Assembly (NCBI GenBank): GCA_947450255.1
Contig: CANFVA010000006.1
Location: forward strand, 1-43,094
Source of the DNA: Comamonadaceae bacterium
GTDB taxonomy: Bacteria; Pseudomonadota; Gammaproteobacteria; Burkholderiales; Burkholderiaceae_C
Direction: 5' to 3'
Length of the DNA stretch: 43,094 nt
Below are positions 27,385 through 36,900 of the stretch, in pieces. Below the pieces are notes generated by a model that made no database searches, was not told where the DNA came from, and was given only the letters and a program-made list of their open reading frames with translations. Numbering within the stretch: the stretch's first letter is position 1; every line of letters begins with the position of its first letter. A program made the position numbers and the translations under genes.

Positions 27385-29013
27385 CTAAGCCAGCGCGGGC
27401 CTGACAAACGGGGACATAAAACGCCGCGTGCGACCCAGCCACAGCGCCAGTGCGAACCAGCAAGCAGGCAAGAGCCATTGCAATAAGGCATAAGCGGCTA
27501 CCAGCGAACGCTGGCCGCCCGCAGACAGCGCCACCGCTTCGGTAGTCACCGTCGCAAAGCGCCCGCCGCCCACAAACAAGGTTGGCAAAAACTGCGCCAC
27601 GCTGACTGCAAAGCCCACTGCAAAAGCCGCTGCCAAGGGGGCACGCAACACAGGCCATTGCACCCGCCACAAATACGCCCAGTGTGAACGGCCCAGACTG
27701 GCCGCTACCTGCGCCCCACGCGGGTCCAGCGCCGCATACGGGCCTTGCAAACTCAGCAACACATAAGGCCAAACGCTCAGACTGTGCGCCAGCCAAAGGC
27801 CCCAAGCGCTGGCATCCCATCCCAGCGCGATGCAAAGACGCTGCAAGCCCATGGCCCAGAGCAAGGTTGGCACCGCCAGCGGCAGGTAAGACGCGCCAAA
27901 CAGCGCCGCATGCCAGCGCGCAGGCAAGCATTCCAGACAGGCCACCGCCAGCACCAAAGCACTAACGGCGCTGGCCAGGCCTAGCCACAAGGTGGTATAC
28001 AACACGCTGGTACTGCCCAGCACTTGTTGCCAGGCCTGCAAAGTCCAGGCCTGCGGCCACAACGCAGGAAAAGGCCAAGGCCCCGCCACACTGGCCCAAA
28101 GCAGTGCGGCGGCGACCCCTGCGTACGCGCCAGGCAGGGCTTGCAGCAGCAAGCGCCCGATGGCGGCCCTGATCGCGCCGCCTGGCCGGCCTTGGGGATG
28201 CACCAAGTGCTGGGGCCCGCGCGACCAGCGCCTGGGTGCCAGCCAACGCCGGTCGACGCGGTACAGCAGCCAGGCCAGCCCAGCGCCCAGCGCCGTGCAA
28301 AGCAACAGCACTGAAACAGCACGCAGTCCTTGCGCTCGGAGCGCCGGATCCGCATCCTGCAGCCATTGCCAAGCCAGCACCGCCAACGTAGGAGGTGCGC
28401 CCGGCCCGATGATCCAGGCCACGTCCACCACCGACAGGCTATAGGCCCACACCGCCACCAGCGGCCCGGCCAAGCGAGGTAGCAGCTGCGGCCAAACCAC
28501 GCGCCACCAGGCCGACTGCGCGCTATAGCCCAAAGTGGCCGCGACACGCATTTGCGCTTGCCAGGCCTGCGCCAGATCAGGCCGCTGCATCTGCGCCAGG
28601 GCGCCCCATAGCAAAAACGGAATTTCTTTGCACACCAGCACGAGCGTCAAGCCCAGGGCCCAGGGATCTTGCGTGCTTTGCCAGGGCGGCGGCGCGTCCA
28701 GCGTCCAGGGCATCCGCTCAGCCCAGGGTTGCAGCAAGGCAAATAAAAGCCGCACCAACGCGCCCGAGGGTGCCAGCAATAACGCCCAGCCCAAAGCAAA
28801 AGCCACATGGGGCAAGGCCAGCATGGCAGGCAAAAACGTAGCTGGCGCGGACGCGGTGCGCATTCCCAGACCCGTAGACAAAATGCAGGCGCTCGCCCCT
28901 AGAGCCAGCAGCGTAGCCGCGACGGCGCTGCCCAGCGACAAGGCCAGAGCCTGCGCCAACTGCGCATGCTGCGCATGGTGCGCGAGTGGGCCGCAGTCAG
29001 CGGCCAAAGCCAT
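27385..29013 (-). CDS. ynjC: ABC transporter double-length permease, YnjC-like
   Basis: 542 residues with two fused permease modules, about 12 hydrophobic helices in all. Each half has an ATPase-contact loop (first: MRVAATLGYSAQSAWWRVVW; second: AQVAASLGRSHWAYLWRVQW). The C-terminal part FLPTLFVGGGRFATVTTEAV then ALSAGGQRS is as I recall it for YnjC. The start is uncertain: ATG 29013 is used because it precedes the first module, but the frame is open to 29196, overlapping rlmJ on the other strand. No substrate-binding protein (ynjB) lies beside it; the upstream neighbour is the divergent rlmJ. Probable first gene of the leftward locus. Confidence 0.85.
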   Translation of the reverse strand: MALAADCGPLAHHAQHAQLAQALALSLGSAVAATLLALGASACILSTGLGMRTASAPATFLPAMLALPHVAFALGWALLLAPSGALVRLLFALLQPWAERMPWTLDAPPPWQSTQDPWALGLTLVLVCKEIPFLLWGALAQMQRPDLAQAWQAQMRVAATLGYSAQSAWWRVVWPQLLPRLAGPLVAVWAYSLSVVDVAWIIGPGAPPTLAVLAWQWLQDADPALRAQGLRAVSVLLLCTALGAGLAWLLYRVDRRWLAPRRWSRGPQHLVHPQGRPGGAIRAAIGRLLLQALPGAYAGVAAALLWASVAGPWPFPALWPQAWTLQAWQQVLGSTSVLYTTLWLGLASAVSALVLAVACLECLPARWHAALFGASYLPLAVPTLLWAMGLQRLCIALGWDASAWGLWLAHSLSVWPYVLLSLQGPYAALDPRGAQVAASLGRSHWAYLWRVQWPVLRAPLAAAFAVGFAVSVAQFLPTLFVGGGRFATVTTEAVALSAGGQRSLVAAYALLQWLLPACWFALALWLGRTRRFMSPFVRPALA

Positions 29014-29112
29014 CAGGGTTGAAACAAAGTCCACAAATACCGGTCGGATCGAAAACTGCGATTGTCCGTTCAAGACCCTGGGCTGGGGCAGGCGGCGGTT
29101 ACCATCGTCGCT

Positions 29113-30003
29113 ATGTTCAGTTATCGACACGCTTTTCACGCGGGCAACCACGCCGACGTGCTCAAACACCTGGTTTTGCTGGCGCTGCTCAAGCACATGA
29201 CGCTCAAGGAAACCCCGTTTACCGTGCTAGACACGCATGCCGGGGCTGGCCTGTACCGGCTGGACGGTGATTACGCCCAAACCAGTGCCGAGGCCAGCCA
29301 GGGCTTTCTCAAATTGGCGCAGACCAGCCCTGCGCAGCCTTGGGCACCGCTGGTACAGGACTATTTGGACATGGTGGCCGGCTTTAATGCGCCGGGCCAG
29401 TGGAAGATTTATCCGGGCTCGCCCTTTATTTGCCAGCAGCCGCTGCGCGGGCGCGACAAACTCAAACTGTTTGAGTTGCACCCCACCGACAGCAAGACCC
29501 TGAACGCCAATATCGCACAACTGGAGGCCGGGCGCCAAGTGGCGATTGCCCGCGAGGACGGATTTGAAGCGGTCAAAAAATACCTGCCACCGCCTTCGCG
29601 CCGCGCCCTGCTGCTGTGCGACCCCAGCTATGAAATCAAAAGCGACTATGGCCGCGTCGCCGCCATGGTGGCCGACGCGCTGACGCGCTTTGCCACGGGC
29701 AATTACATGGTCTGGTACCCCATCATCCCGCGCCCGGAGGCGCACGACCTGCCGCGCAAACTGCGTACGCTGGCCAACAAAGCGGGCAAGAGTTGGCTGG
29801 ACATTACGCTGACGGTGAAATCGAGCAAACTTTTGCAAGACGACGCCGGCGAAACCGTGCGCCCGGGCCTGCCCGCCAGCGGCGTGTTCCTGATCAACCC
29901 GCCCTTCACCCTCAAAGCGCAATTGGCGCTGGCGCTGCCGCAACTGGTGCAGACGCTCAAGCAAGACGGGCATGCGCGGCATACGCTGGAGTCGGGGGGC
30001 TGA
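29113..30003 (+). CDS. rlmJ: RlmJ, 23S rRNA (adenine-2030-N6) methyltransferase
   Basis: SAM-dependent N6-adenine methyltransferase of 23S rRNA. 296 residues, starting MFSYRHAFHAGNHADVLKHL, the family hallmark. LDTHAGAGLY gives the SAM site and LLLCDPSYEIKSDY the catalytic DPxY motif. The ATG at 29113 is chosen by this N-terminus; the open frame extends to 29062. Divergent from the ynjC-like gene across about 100 bases and convergent with metF. Confidence 0.95.
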   Translation: MFSYRHAFHAGNHADVLKHLVLLALLKHMTLKETPFTVLDTHAGAGLYRLDGDYAQTSAEASQGFLKLAQTSPAQPWAPLVQDYLDMVAGFNAPGQWKIYPGSPFICQQPLRGRDKLKLFELHPTDSKTLNANIAQLEAGRQVAIAREDGFEAVKKYLPPPSRRALLLCDPSYEIKSDYGRVAAMVADALTRFATGNYMVWYPIIPRPEAHDLPRKLRTLANKAGKSWLDITLTVKSSKLLQDDAGETVRPGLPASGVFLINPPFTLKAQLALALPQLVQTLKQDGHARHTLESGG

Positions 30004-30083
30004 CAGCCCACCCCAGCGCGCTCTATAGCAGCGCTTGCAGGGTAACCAGGCGCGCCAGCGCAGCCCCAAGCCTGACAAGACAG

Positions 30084-30102
30084 CGGCCGCGGACGACGGC
30101 CG
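30084..30102. terminator. Hairpin between convergent rlmJ and metF, possible terminator
   Basis: CGGCCG, seven-base loop, CGGCCG. The stem is strong but there is no clear T-run on either side, so a factor-independent terminator is doubtful. The site lies in the 102-base gap between two convergent stops, where a bidirectional terminator would be expected. Confidence 0.3.
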
Positions 30103-30105
30103 TTG

Positions 30106-30978
30106 CTAATGCACCACCAGCTGCGCTTGCGCCGCAGTGCCTAGCAAACCCACTTCCCGGCAAATCGCCAGCGTAGGCGCGCTCTGGTTAAGCGTGTAGA
30201 AATGCAAGCCCGGCGCGCCCCCGGCAAGCAAACGCTCGCACAAGCGCGTTACCACGTCCAGCCCAAAGGCTTGTACCGAGGCCATGTCCTGGCCAAAGCT
30301 TTCCAGGCGCTGGCGTATCCAGCGCGGTATCTCGGCGCCACAGGCCGCTGAAAAACGCAGCAACTGGCCGGTGTTGGCAATCGGCAAGATGCCCGGCACC
30401 ACGTCGATGTCCAGCCCCAGGGCCGCCGTTTCTTCCACAAAGCGAAAGTAGGCATCGGCGTTATAAAAATACTGGGTGATGGCCGAGTCCGCTCCGGCGT
30501 GCACTTTGGCGGCAAAGGCGCGTACATCGTCTTGCGGGGACGCGGCCTGCGGATGCGTTTCGGGATAGCAAGCCACTTCGATATGAAAGTCCTTACCGGT
30601 TTCCTTGCGCACAAAGGCGACCAAATCGCTGGCATATGGAAACGCGCCCGGCACATAGTCCTCTGGCAAGTCGCCGCGCAATGCCACCAAATGGCGCACG
30701 CCCATGGACTGCAAGGTGTGCAAATGGGCGCGCACCGAGTCTTGCGTCGCATGGATGCAGGTGAAGTGCGCGGCGGCGCTTTCGCCCTCGCTGGCGATTT
30801 CGGCCACGGTGCGCAGGCTACCCTCTTGGGTGGAGCCTCCGGCCCCGTAGGTCACGGAGCAAAAACGGGCATGTACAACGGAAAGCTGCTGGCGCACTAG
30901 GCGCAGTTTGTCAGCGCCTTCCAAGGTCTTGGGAGGAAAGAATTCCAGACTAACTGGAACCCGAGGAGTAGAAAACAT
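30106..30978 (-). CDS. metF: 5,10-methylenetetrahydrofolate reductase
   Basis: Reduces methylene-THF to methyl-THF for methionine synthesis. 290 residues, FAD-dependent TIM barrel: VSLEFFPPKT (catalytic Glu region), SVTYGAGGSTQEGS, HFTCIHAT, LVALRGDLPE, ITQYFYNADAYFRFV and PGILPIANTGQLLRF. The ATG at 30978 fits the family N-terminus; upstream open frame to 31194 runs into tlyA. Third gene of ahcY-tlyA-metF, seven bases after tlyA. Confidence 0.96.
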   Translation of the reverse strand: MFSTPRVPVSLEFFPPKTLEGADKLRLVRQQLSVVHARFCSVTYGAGGSTQEGSLRTVAEIASEGESAAAHFTCIHATQDSVRAHLHTLQSMGVRHLVALRGDLPEDYVPGAFPYASDLVAFVRKETGKDFHIEVACYPETHPQAASPQDDVRAFAAKVHAGADSAITQYFYNADAYFRFVEETAALGLDIDVVPGILPIANTGQLLRFSAACGAEIPRWIRQRLESFGQDMASVQAFGLDVVTRLCERLLAGGAPGLHFYTLNQSAPTLAICREVGLLGTAAQAQLVVH

Positions 30979-30985
30979 GGCGTTC

Positions 30986-31834
30986 TCATTGGGAAGTAGG
31001 TTCAAGGCCCGGATACCGGGCGCAAATAAAAAACTCGCGGTTGCCGTCGCCGCCGCTGATGGGCGAGTCGAACCACGCAGTGACCTCCAGGCCAAGGGCA
31101 GCGCATGCATCGCGCAGGCGTTGCTCCACAAACAAATACAAAGATGCGTCTCTGACAATGCCGCCTTTGCCCACCTGACCGGGCTGCAGTTCAAACTGCG
31201 GCTTGACCAGGGTCAGCAAGCTGCCGCCCGGCTTGAGCAGGGCAACCACAGCGGGCAAGACCAAGGTTTGCGAGATAAAGGACAAGTCGGCCACGATGAG
31301 GTCAAAGTTGGGCGCAAAGGGTTGCGCCGCGTCGCCCCCATCGTCAGGCTCCTCGCCACTATCAAACACACCTTGCTCGCCGATGCTGTCGTCGTAGGCT
31401 TGCAGCAAGTCGTCGGCCGTCAAAGCACGCGCATTGACTTTTTCCACACAGAGCACGCGCGGGTCGGTGCGCAATTGCGGATGCAACTGCGCGCTGCCCA
31501 CGTCCACGCCCACCACCGACGCGGCACCGTGCTGCAACAAGCAATCGGTAAAGCCTCCGGTGGACTGGCCCACATCCAGGCATGCCATACCCCGAACGTC
31601 CAATTGCACATGCGCCAGGGCAGCCTCAAGCTTGAGGCCACCGCGCGACACATAGCGCGCCTCGGCGGTATTGAGCAGCGTAAGCGGTGCGTCCTCGGGG
31701 ACTTCATCGCCGTTTTTGAGGATGCGTTTCCACGTATCCCCTTGCTGCCACAACACCCCATCGGCAATCAGGCGCTGCGCCTGCGAACGGGTGCTGGCAT
31801 GCTGGCGCTGGACCAGCAATTGGTCAATGCGCAT
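30986..31834 (-). CDS. tlyA: TlyA-family rRNA 2'-O-methyltransferase
   Basis: 282 residues. N-terminal S4 RNA-binding domain (~1-62, MRIDQLLVQRQHASTRSQAQ) and an FtsJ-like methyltransferase domain (~63-275). The K-D-K-E tetrad of the family is visible: Lys in SRGGLKLEAAL, Asp in VADLSFISQ, Lys in LVKPQFELQPGQVGKGG, Glu in NREFFICAR. SAM site DVGQSTGGFTD. In mycobacteria TlyA makes 2'-O-methylcytidine in rRNA. A ~20-residue acidic insert (FDSGEEPDDGGD) sits near 160. Sits between ahcY and metF, so its product SAH is removed by the same operon. Confidence 0.92.
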   Translation of the reverse strand: MRIDQLLVQRQHASTRSQAQRLIADGVLWQQGDTWKRILKNGDEVPEDAPLTLLNTAEARYVSRGGLKLEAALAHVQLDVRGMACLDVGQSTGGFTDCLLQHGAASVVGVDVGSAQLHPQLRTDPRVLCVEKVNARALTADDLLQAYDDSIGEQGVFDSGEEPDDGGDAAQPFAPNFDLIVADLSFISQTLVLPAVVALLKPGGSLLTLVKPQFELQPGQVGKGGIVRDASLYLFVEQRLRDACAALGLEVTAWFDSPISGGDGNREFFICARYPGLEPTSQ

Positions 31835-31845
31835 TCAATGCCGCA

Positions 31846-33297
31846 TCAATACCGGTAGGTGTCCGCTTTATAGGGGCCAGACTTGTCTACGCCGATGTAA
31901 TCGGCCTGCTCTTGGGTCAGCTCAGTCAGCATGGCGCCGACCTTTTTCAGGTGCAGGCGGGCCACTTTTTCGTCCAGGTGCTTGGGCAGCACATAGACCT
32001 TGCCGTTTTTGTATTCCTTGGGCTTGCTGAACAGCTCGATCTGGGCGATGGTCTGGTTGGCAAAGCTGGAAGACATCACAAAGCTGGGGTGGCCCGTGCC
32101 GCAGCCCAGGTTCACCAAGCGGCCTTTGGCCAACAAGATGATGCGCTTGGCAGGCGTTTTGCCTTTGGCCGGGAAAATCACATGGTCCACTTGGGGCTTG
32201 ATTTCTTCCCACTTGCATTTGGACAGGGATTCGACATCGATCTCGTTGTCAAAGTGGCCGATATTGCAGACGATGGCCTGGTCTTTCATGGCCGCCATGT
32301 GCTTGTAGGTGATGACGTTTTTGTTGCCGGTGGCGGACACAAAAATGTCGGCCTTGTCGGCTGCGTATTCCATGGTGACCACTTTGTAGCCTTCCATGGC
32401 GGCTTGCAGGGCGTTGATCGGGTCGATCTCGGTCACCCACACCTGGGCCGACAAGGCACGCAAGGCCTGGGCCGAGCCCTTGCCCACATCGCCGTAACCC
32501 GCGACCACAGCGACTTTGCCGGCGATCATCACGTCGGTGGCACGCTTGATGGCATCGACCAAAGACTCGCGGCAGCCGTACAGATTGTCGAACTTGCTCT
32601 TGGTCACCGAATCATTGACGTTGATGGCACGGAAGGCCAGTTCGCCACGGGCGGCCATTTCGTTCAGACGCAGCACACCGGTGGTGGTCTCTTCAGTCAC
32701 GCCGATGATGTTTTTCAGGCGGCGGCTGTACCAGGTCGGGTCGACTTTGAGCTTGGCTTTGATGGCCTTGAACAAGCAGACTTCTTCTTCGCTGCCGGGC
32801 TTGGCCAGCACTTTGAGGTCTTTCTCGGCCTTGGCGCCCAGGTGCATCAAGAGCGTGGCGTCGCCGCCGTCGTCCAAAATCATGTTTGGGCCTTCGGCGG
32901 CCGAGCCTTTTTTACCGCCGAATTCAAAAATACGGTGGGTGTAATCCCAATAGTCTTCTAGCGACTCGCCTTTGTAGGCAAATACCGGCGTACCGGCGGC
33001 CACCAAGGCGGCAGCGGCGTGGTCTTGGGTAGAAAAGATATTGCACGAAGCCCAGCGCACTTGCGCGCCCAGGGCTTGCAGGGTTTCGACCAGCACCGCA
33101 GTCTGTATTGTCATGTGCAGCGATCCTGTGATGCGCGCGCCTTTGAGGGGCTGGGCTTTGGCGAATTCTTCGCGAATCGCCATCAGGCCGGGCATTTCGG
33201 TCTCGGCAATGTTGAGTTCTTTGCGGCCCCAAGCGGCCAGGCTCAGATCGGCAATTTCATAGTCTTGGTTTTTGATGGGTTTCAATACAGCGTTCAT
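31846..33297 (-). CDS. ahcY: S-adenosylhomocysteine hydrolase
   Basis: Splits SAH into adenosine and homocysteine, relieving inhibition of methyltransferases. 483 residues, with [34 protein letters not shown], the NAD loop [14 protein letters not shown] and the diagnostic C-terminus [10 protein letters not shown]. Starts [20 protein letters not shown] at 33297. First gene of a leftward operon with tlyA and metF, and preceded by an SAH riboswitch, so expression should rise when SAH accumulates. Confidence 0.98.
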   Translation of the reverse strand: MNAVLKPIKNQDYEIADLSLAAWGRKELNIAETEMPGLMAIREEFAKAQPLKGARITGSLHMTIQTAVLVETLQALGAQVRWASCNIFSTQDHAAAALVAAGTPVFAYKGESLEDYWDYTHRIFEFGGKKGSAAEGPNMILDDGGDATLLMHLGAKAEKDLKVLAKPGSEEEVCLFKAIKAKLKVDPTWYSRRLKNIIGVTEETTTGVLRLNEMAARGELAFRAINVNDSVTKSKFDNLYGCRESLVDAIKRATDVMIAGKVAVVAGYGDVGKGSAQALRALSAQVWVTEIDPINALQAAMEGYKVVTMEYAADKADIFVSATGNKNVITYKHMAAMKDQAIVCNIGHFDNEIDVESLSKCKWEEIKPQVDHVIFPAKGKTPAKRIILLAKGRLVNLGCGTGHPSFVMSSSFANQTIAQIELFSKPKEYKNGKVYVLPKHLDEKVARLHLKKVGAMLTELTQEQADYIGVDKSGPYKADTYRY

Positions 33298-33328
33298 GAC
33301 AAAGGCTCCAAAAAGTACATTTTGAAAA

Positions 33329-33383
33329 CCACTGGCGAACCGGGAGAAAGGTGACTCACCCCGCAGATACCAGTGGGTGAGCG
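33329..33383 (-). promoter_or_regulatory. Expression platform of the SAH riboswitch
   Basis: On the minus strand CTCACCC (33381-33375) can pair with GGGTGAG (33361-33355), and CCACTGG (33376-33370) with CCAGTGG (33335-33329), the latter followed by TTTTC. The first strand shares CTC with the CGCTC (33383-33379) needed for the aptamer pseudoknot, so ligand binding and this hairpin exclude each other. The result looks like a terminator-like OFF state and an SAH-bound ON state. Inference from base pairing. Confidence 0.6.
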
Positions 33384-33461
33384 CAGTTGAAACATGCAGG
33401 AGTCAGAGCCCCTGTACCCCGAGCCTCATTCACTTTGCGTGAACTGCAACGCTCCTCGGGG
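33373..33461 (-). ncRNA. SAH riboswitch aptamer upstream of ahcY
   Basis: The minus strand shows the conserved SAH-riboswitch elements in order: P1 CCCCGAG (33461-33455) pairing with CTCGGGG (33423-33417); core GAGGAGCGTTGCA; hairpin GTTCAC-GCAAA-GTGAAT (33444-33428); AGGCTCGGG; and the 3' pseudoknot strand CAACTGCGCTCACC, whose CGCTC (33383-33379) pairs with GAGCG (33454-33450). Location ~75 bases upstream of ahcY is the known genetic context for this class in beta- and gammaproteobacteria. Confidence 0.92.
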
Positions 33462-33518
33462 TAGGCGGATGATACCAAAACAGCCTAGCGCTATGGGCCG
33501 GCGCTAGTGCCCGCGCAC

Positions 33519-33941
33519 TTACCAGGTCACGATCTCGCGCACCCACTGCGGCAGGGGCATGGCTTGCTGGCTAGGAAAGTCGACCCAGATCGTGGTGGCA
33601 CCACCTGCGGCATGGATAGACCCGGGCTGGTCCGCCGGCTCCATGGTGACCCAAGTCTCAAACGTGGTGCGCGCCGGATCGCTGGCGTACATCTTGAGCA
33701 GCACCTCACCGGGGTAGCGCAACTCGCGGTAGAAATTGCAAAACGCGTTGACGATGATGGGCCCTTCGCCTTGGGCGCTGGGCATGCATCCGATGGAGCG
33801 CATCCAGTCAATGCGCACCGTCTCCATGTAGCGGAAATACGTGGTGTTATTGATGTGGCCCATGGCGTCCATATCGCCCCAGCGCATGGAGATGAGCATC
33901 TCATAGACCAGCTTCTTGGTTTGCGGTATTTCGATTCGCAT
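33519..33941 (-). CDS. Acyl-CoA thioesterase, 4HBT hotdog family
   Basis: 140 residues. Hotdog-fold motif RWGDMDAMGHINNTTYFRYMETVR (residues 20-43, split here by its key points: Asp23, Asp25, GHINN 28-32), the 4-hydroxybenzoyl-CoA thioesterase/YbgC active-site pattern. Probably hydrolyses acyl-CoA; the substrate is not evident. 18 bases after the large lipoprotein gene and in the same direction; a link between the two is not obvious. Confidence 0.88.
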   Translation of the reverse strand: MRIEIPQTKKLVYEMLISMRWGDMDAMGHINNTTYFRYMETVRIDWMRSIGCMPSAQGEGPIIVNAFCNFYRELRYPGEVLLKMYASDPARTTFETWVTMEPADQPGSIHAAGGATTIWVDFPSQQAMPLPQWVREIVTW

Positions 33942-33959
33942 AGGTCGGCGCGACAGGGC

Positions 33960-36900
33960 TTAAGGGCTGCGCACCAAACGAACAAATATGCCGCTGGTCG
34001 CGCTATCGACGGTGGTCTCGGTGCCATCGTAGAAATTGACAATCCAGGCGGCCGAACTATTGGGCACAACGGTGGCGGTCCAGGTCGCTTGCGGGAAGGG
34101 AAAGGTGATGCCTTGGGGAAATTTGCTTTGGTTGATAGCACGCGCCGAATCCGCAGCGGACACCACCTCGCTGGTAATCACCTCTTTGGGAATACCATCA
34201 GACCAGCCGACACTTTCAGGCGTCGGGTAGGCAAATGAGCCACCGCGCGGTGTACCCGGTGGCAAGTCACCCCGGTAAAACGCATAACCTATGACCATGC
34301 CTTGCTTGGAAGAAGCCGTGAGCACCGGGTAGTCGGGTTGGGGCTTGTTGAAACTTCCGCCCTTGGGAAAGGGATCGAGGCCAGCCACATACTGACCACG
34401 GAAAAATGCCACGCCAGTGACGCTGGTTCCGGGGCTAGAGACACCACCGACCTCACCGCGCATGATGATGCCAGGCGAATTGGGCCCGTCGCGCATGTAG
34501 ACATCACTGCTCTTGGGTGGGAAGTGCCAGTTCAGGTTATCCGCACTGAACTGCAAACTACTGTTGTCTTTGATTTGCACCGGTTCCGACCATGCCGCAT
34601 CTTGGGTGCCGGCGCCACTAAGCGTGAAAACACGCTGTGTGTACCACAAAGGTGTTGGCGCGTGGGGGCTCGGATCGCTGTCCAGCGGGTCGGCCGGCAC
34701 ACCGTCCGACCACCCCATGCCCGACTCGCCGGCGATACGCACCGGGCTACCTTGCGGAGATTTCTTGCGCATGTAGACATCGCTGCTGGCCGCGGCATCA
34801 TGCCATTGCGTGGCATCAGCGCTGAATTCCATACCCTGCCCATCGACCAACACCGGGTTGCTCCATGCGACCTCTTGCTCCCAACCGGTCGTGACGGTGA
34901 ATAGGCGTGAAGTCATCCACAAGCCACTGGCAGCAGTTTTGAATTTCCACACGCCTGTGCATTTGCGGTCCACCAGGCTGGCCAACTCCTGCTTAGTAGG
35001 CAAGCGCCAGGGCTTTTTATCGGCGCCCATGGCCACCGTGGCAAGGCCCACAGCCTCAGCCTGGGTGGCCGCTTTGGCCTGACCGCTGCTGCAGTTATCG
35101 CCGCTCAAACCCTCCACGCATTGCCGCCAAATGAGTTTTGTGACACTGTCCGTGACCTCGCCCGCGCTGACGGAAAACCGCGTGTCGGGGCGGGTAACTT
35201 CGATGGCAGGATTGCAGGTATCTGCATCGCGTTGCTTGGGCGTGGGTTTGCCCCCCACCACCACAAAATGCGGGCCGACCACGTTCCAGTTTTTATCGGT
35301 TGCCAATGTGTTGAGCGGCAAACCTGATTGCGCTTTAGACAGCTTGAAAGTGGAACCGGTGGCATCGGCATCGACCACGTAATAGCTTTCAAATTGGCTG
35401 AGCGTTTGGGGCAAGGTGCCGGTGGTGCGCAAGCTGATTAACTGGTCAGAGGCGATAGGGGTTTTCGGGCTGCCGTCCAGCGTCACCACACCCTTGCTGG
35501 CCTCGGTGATGCCGTAGTCGGTCACTTTGCTTCCATCGGTCTTGGTCGTAGTCGTCACTTTGACGGCGTAGGACTGCACGGGCAGCATCAGACGTACCGG
35601 ACGGGGGCTGGACTTCAAGCCGTCGACCACTTTACCAGTCCCAAAGTTAAAGGTCCAAGCGTATTTCCCCTGGGCATTATTCGCGCTGGGGGTGCGCGAC
35701 CAAAATGCGGTGCTAGCCACGGGTTCGGTCTCCAGGTCGGGAAAGTAATCGGTGTTGGCCAGTACCGATGCAGCGTAATTGAGGGGAAATTTTTGGAGCT
35801 CATCAATGCTGGGCACTACCCAGGTATCAAAACCACACAACTTGTTGTTATTCACCGACTTGGCATAACTTTCGGTATTGCATTTGGCCGGATCGCCTAC
35901 GCCTTTGCAGGTGGTGTTGAGTTCGGTACCCGCCGAACCGCCGTTTAATTGGTAACCAAGCGTCGTTGTTTTATTGGTCGTCGCATCCGTGGTTTGCACC
36001 GCGGTGATGCTGCTGTCGTACCAGCTGTATTTGTGCCCTTTATGGCGCATATGGTTGGGGTCGTTGCGCTTGACTTCCCAATACACATGGTTCACGGTGT
36101 CGTGCACGCAGTCCCATTGCGTTCCGGCTTGCTCGCTACCGTTATCCTGCCATTTGGCGAACTGGTTTTTCAGTGCCACACCGTGGCTGTCGAGCTTGAC
36201 CAAGGTAATGAGCTTTTCCTTGCCTGCCAGCAAGGCCGCATACACCAACGCATCCGTTTCCATGCTTTTGATGTTGTCGAGCAATTTGTCGTAGCCGTTG
36301 CCGACATTGGTACACAATTTGTTGCCCACATAGGCCAGGTGCACGCCATCCTGCACATTACCCTTGGTGCTCATCGGCGTACCGCCTTTAACGTCAGAGA
36401 GCTTAAATTCATTGCCCTTTGCATTTGCGCCCACGACATAGTAGGTATTCGCTTCGCTGAGGGCTTGGGGCAGCGTGCCCGAGGTCTTCAGGGTCACGGC
36501 CAGGTCGTTGCTGGTGACGCCTTCGCCTTTGAATTTGAACACTGCCGGATCATCCAAGCTGATCTCCACCTCACCGCCGCAGTTATAGGCTGCATACAAA
36601 GGCTGGGTGATGGGCTCAGTCTGGATGGCACTGACATCAAAGCCATTGGCAATCAGGCCGGTCTTGATTTTTTCCCACGCGGCTTGGATGTTATTGGTCG
36701 TAGCCAACTGCCCGAGCCTGGACGCAGCGCTTTCATTGAAGGTACCAAAGTAGGCCGCAAGGTCACTTACCTCAACCAGCGTAGCCAGCAACGCGTCTGT
36801 CAATGGCGTGATGTTGGCCACCCCAAACAAGGACAGGGCAATGGAATGGAGCTTCGCGCCATCGGCGGGCACTATTTCGAGCAGACAAGGCGAGAGCGCC

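Noticed and set aside
31912-32961. 349-codon plus-strand frame opposite ahcY
   Set aside because: Antisense shadow of ahcY with biased composition and no domain.
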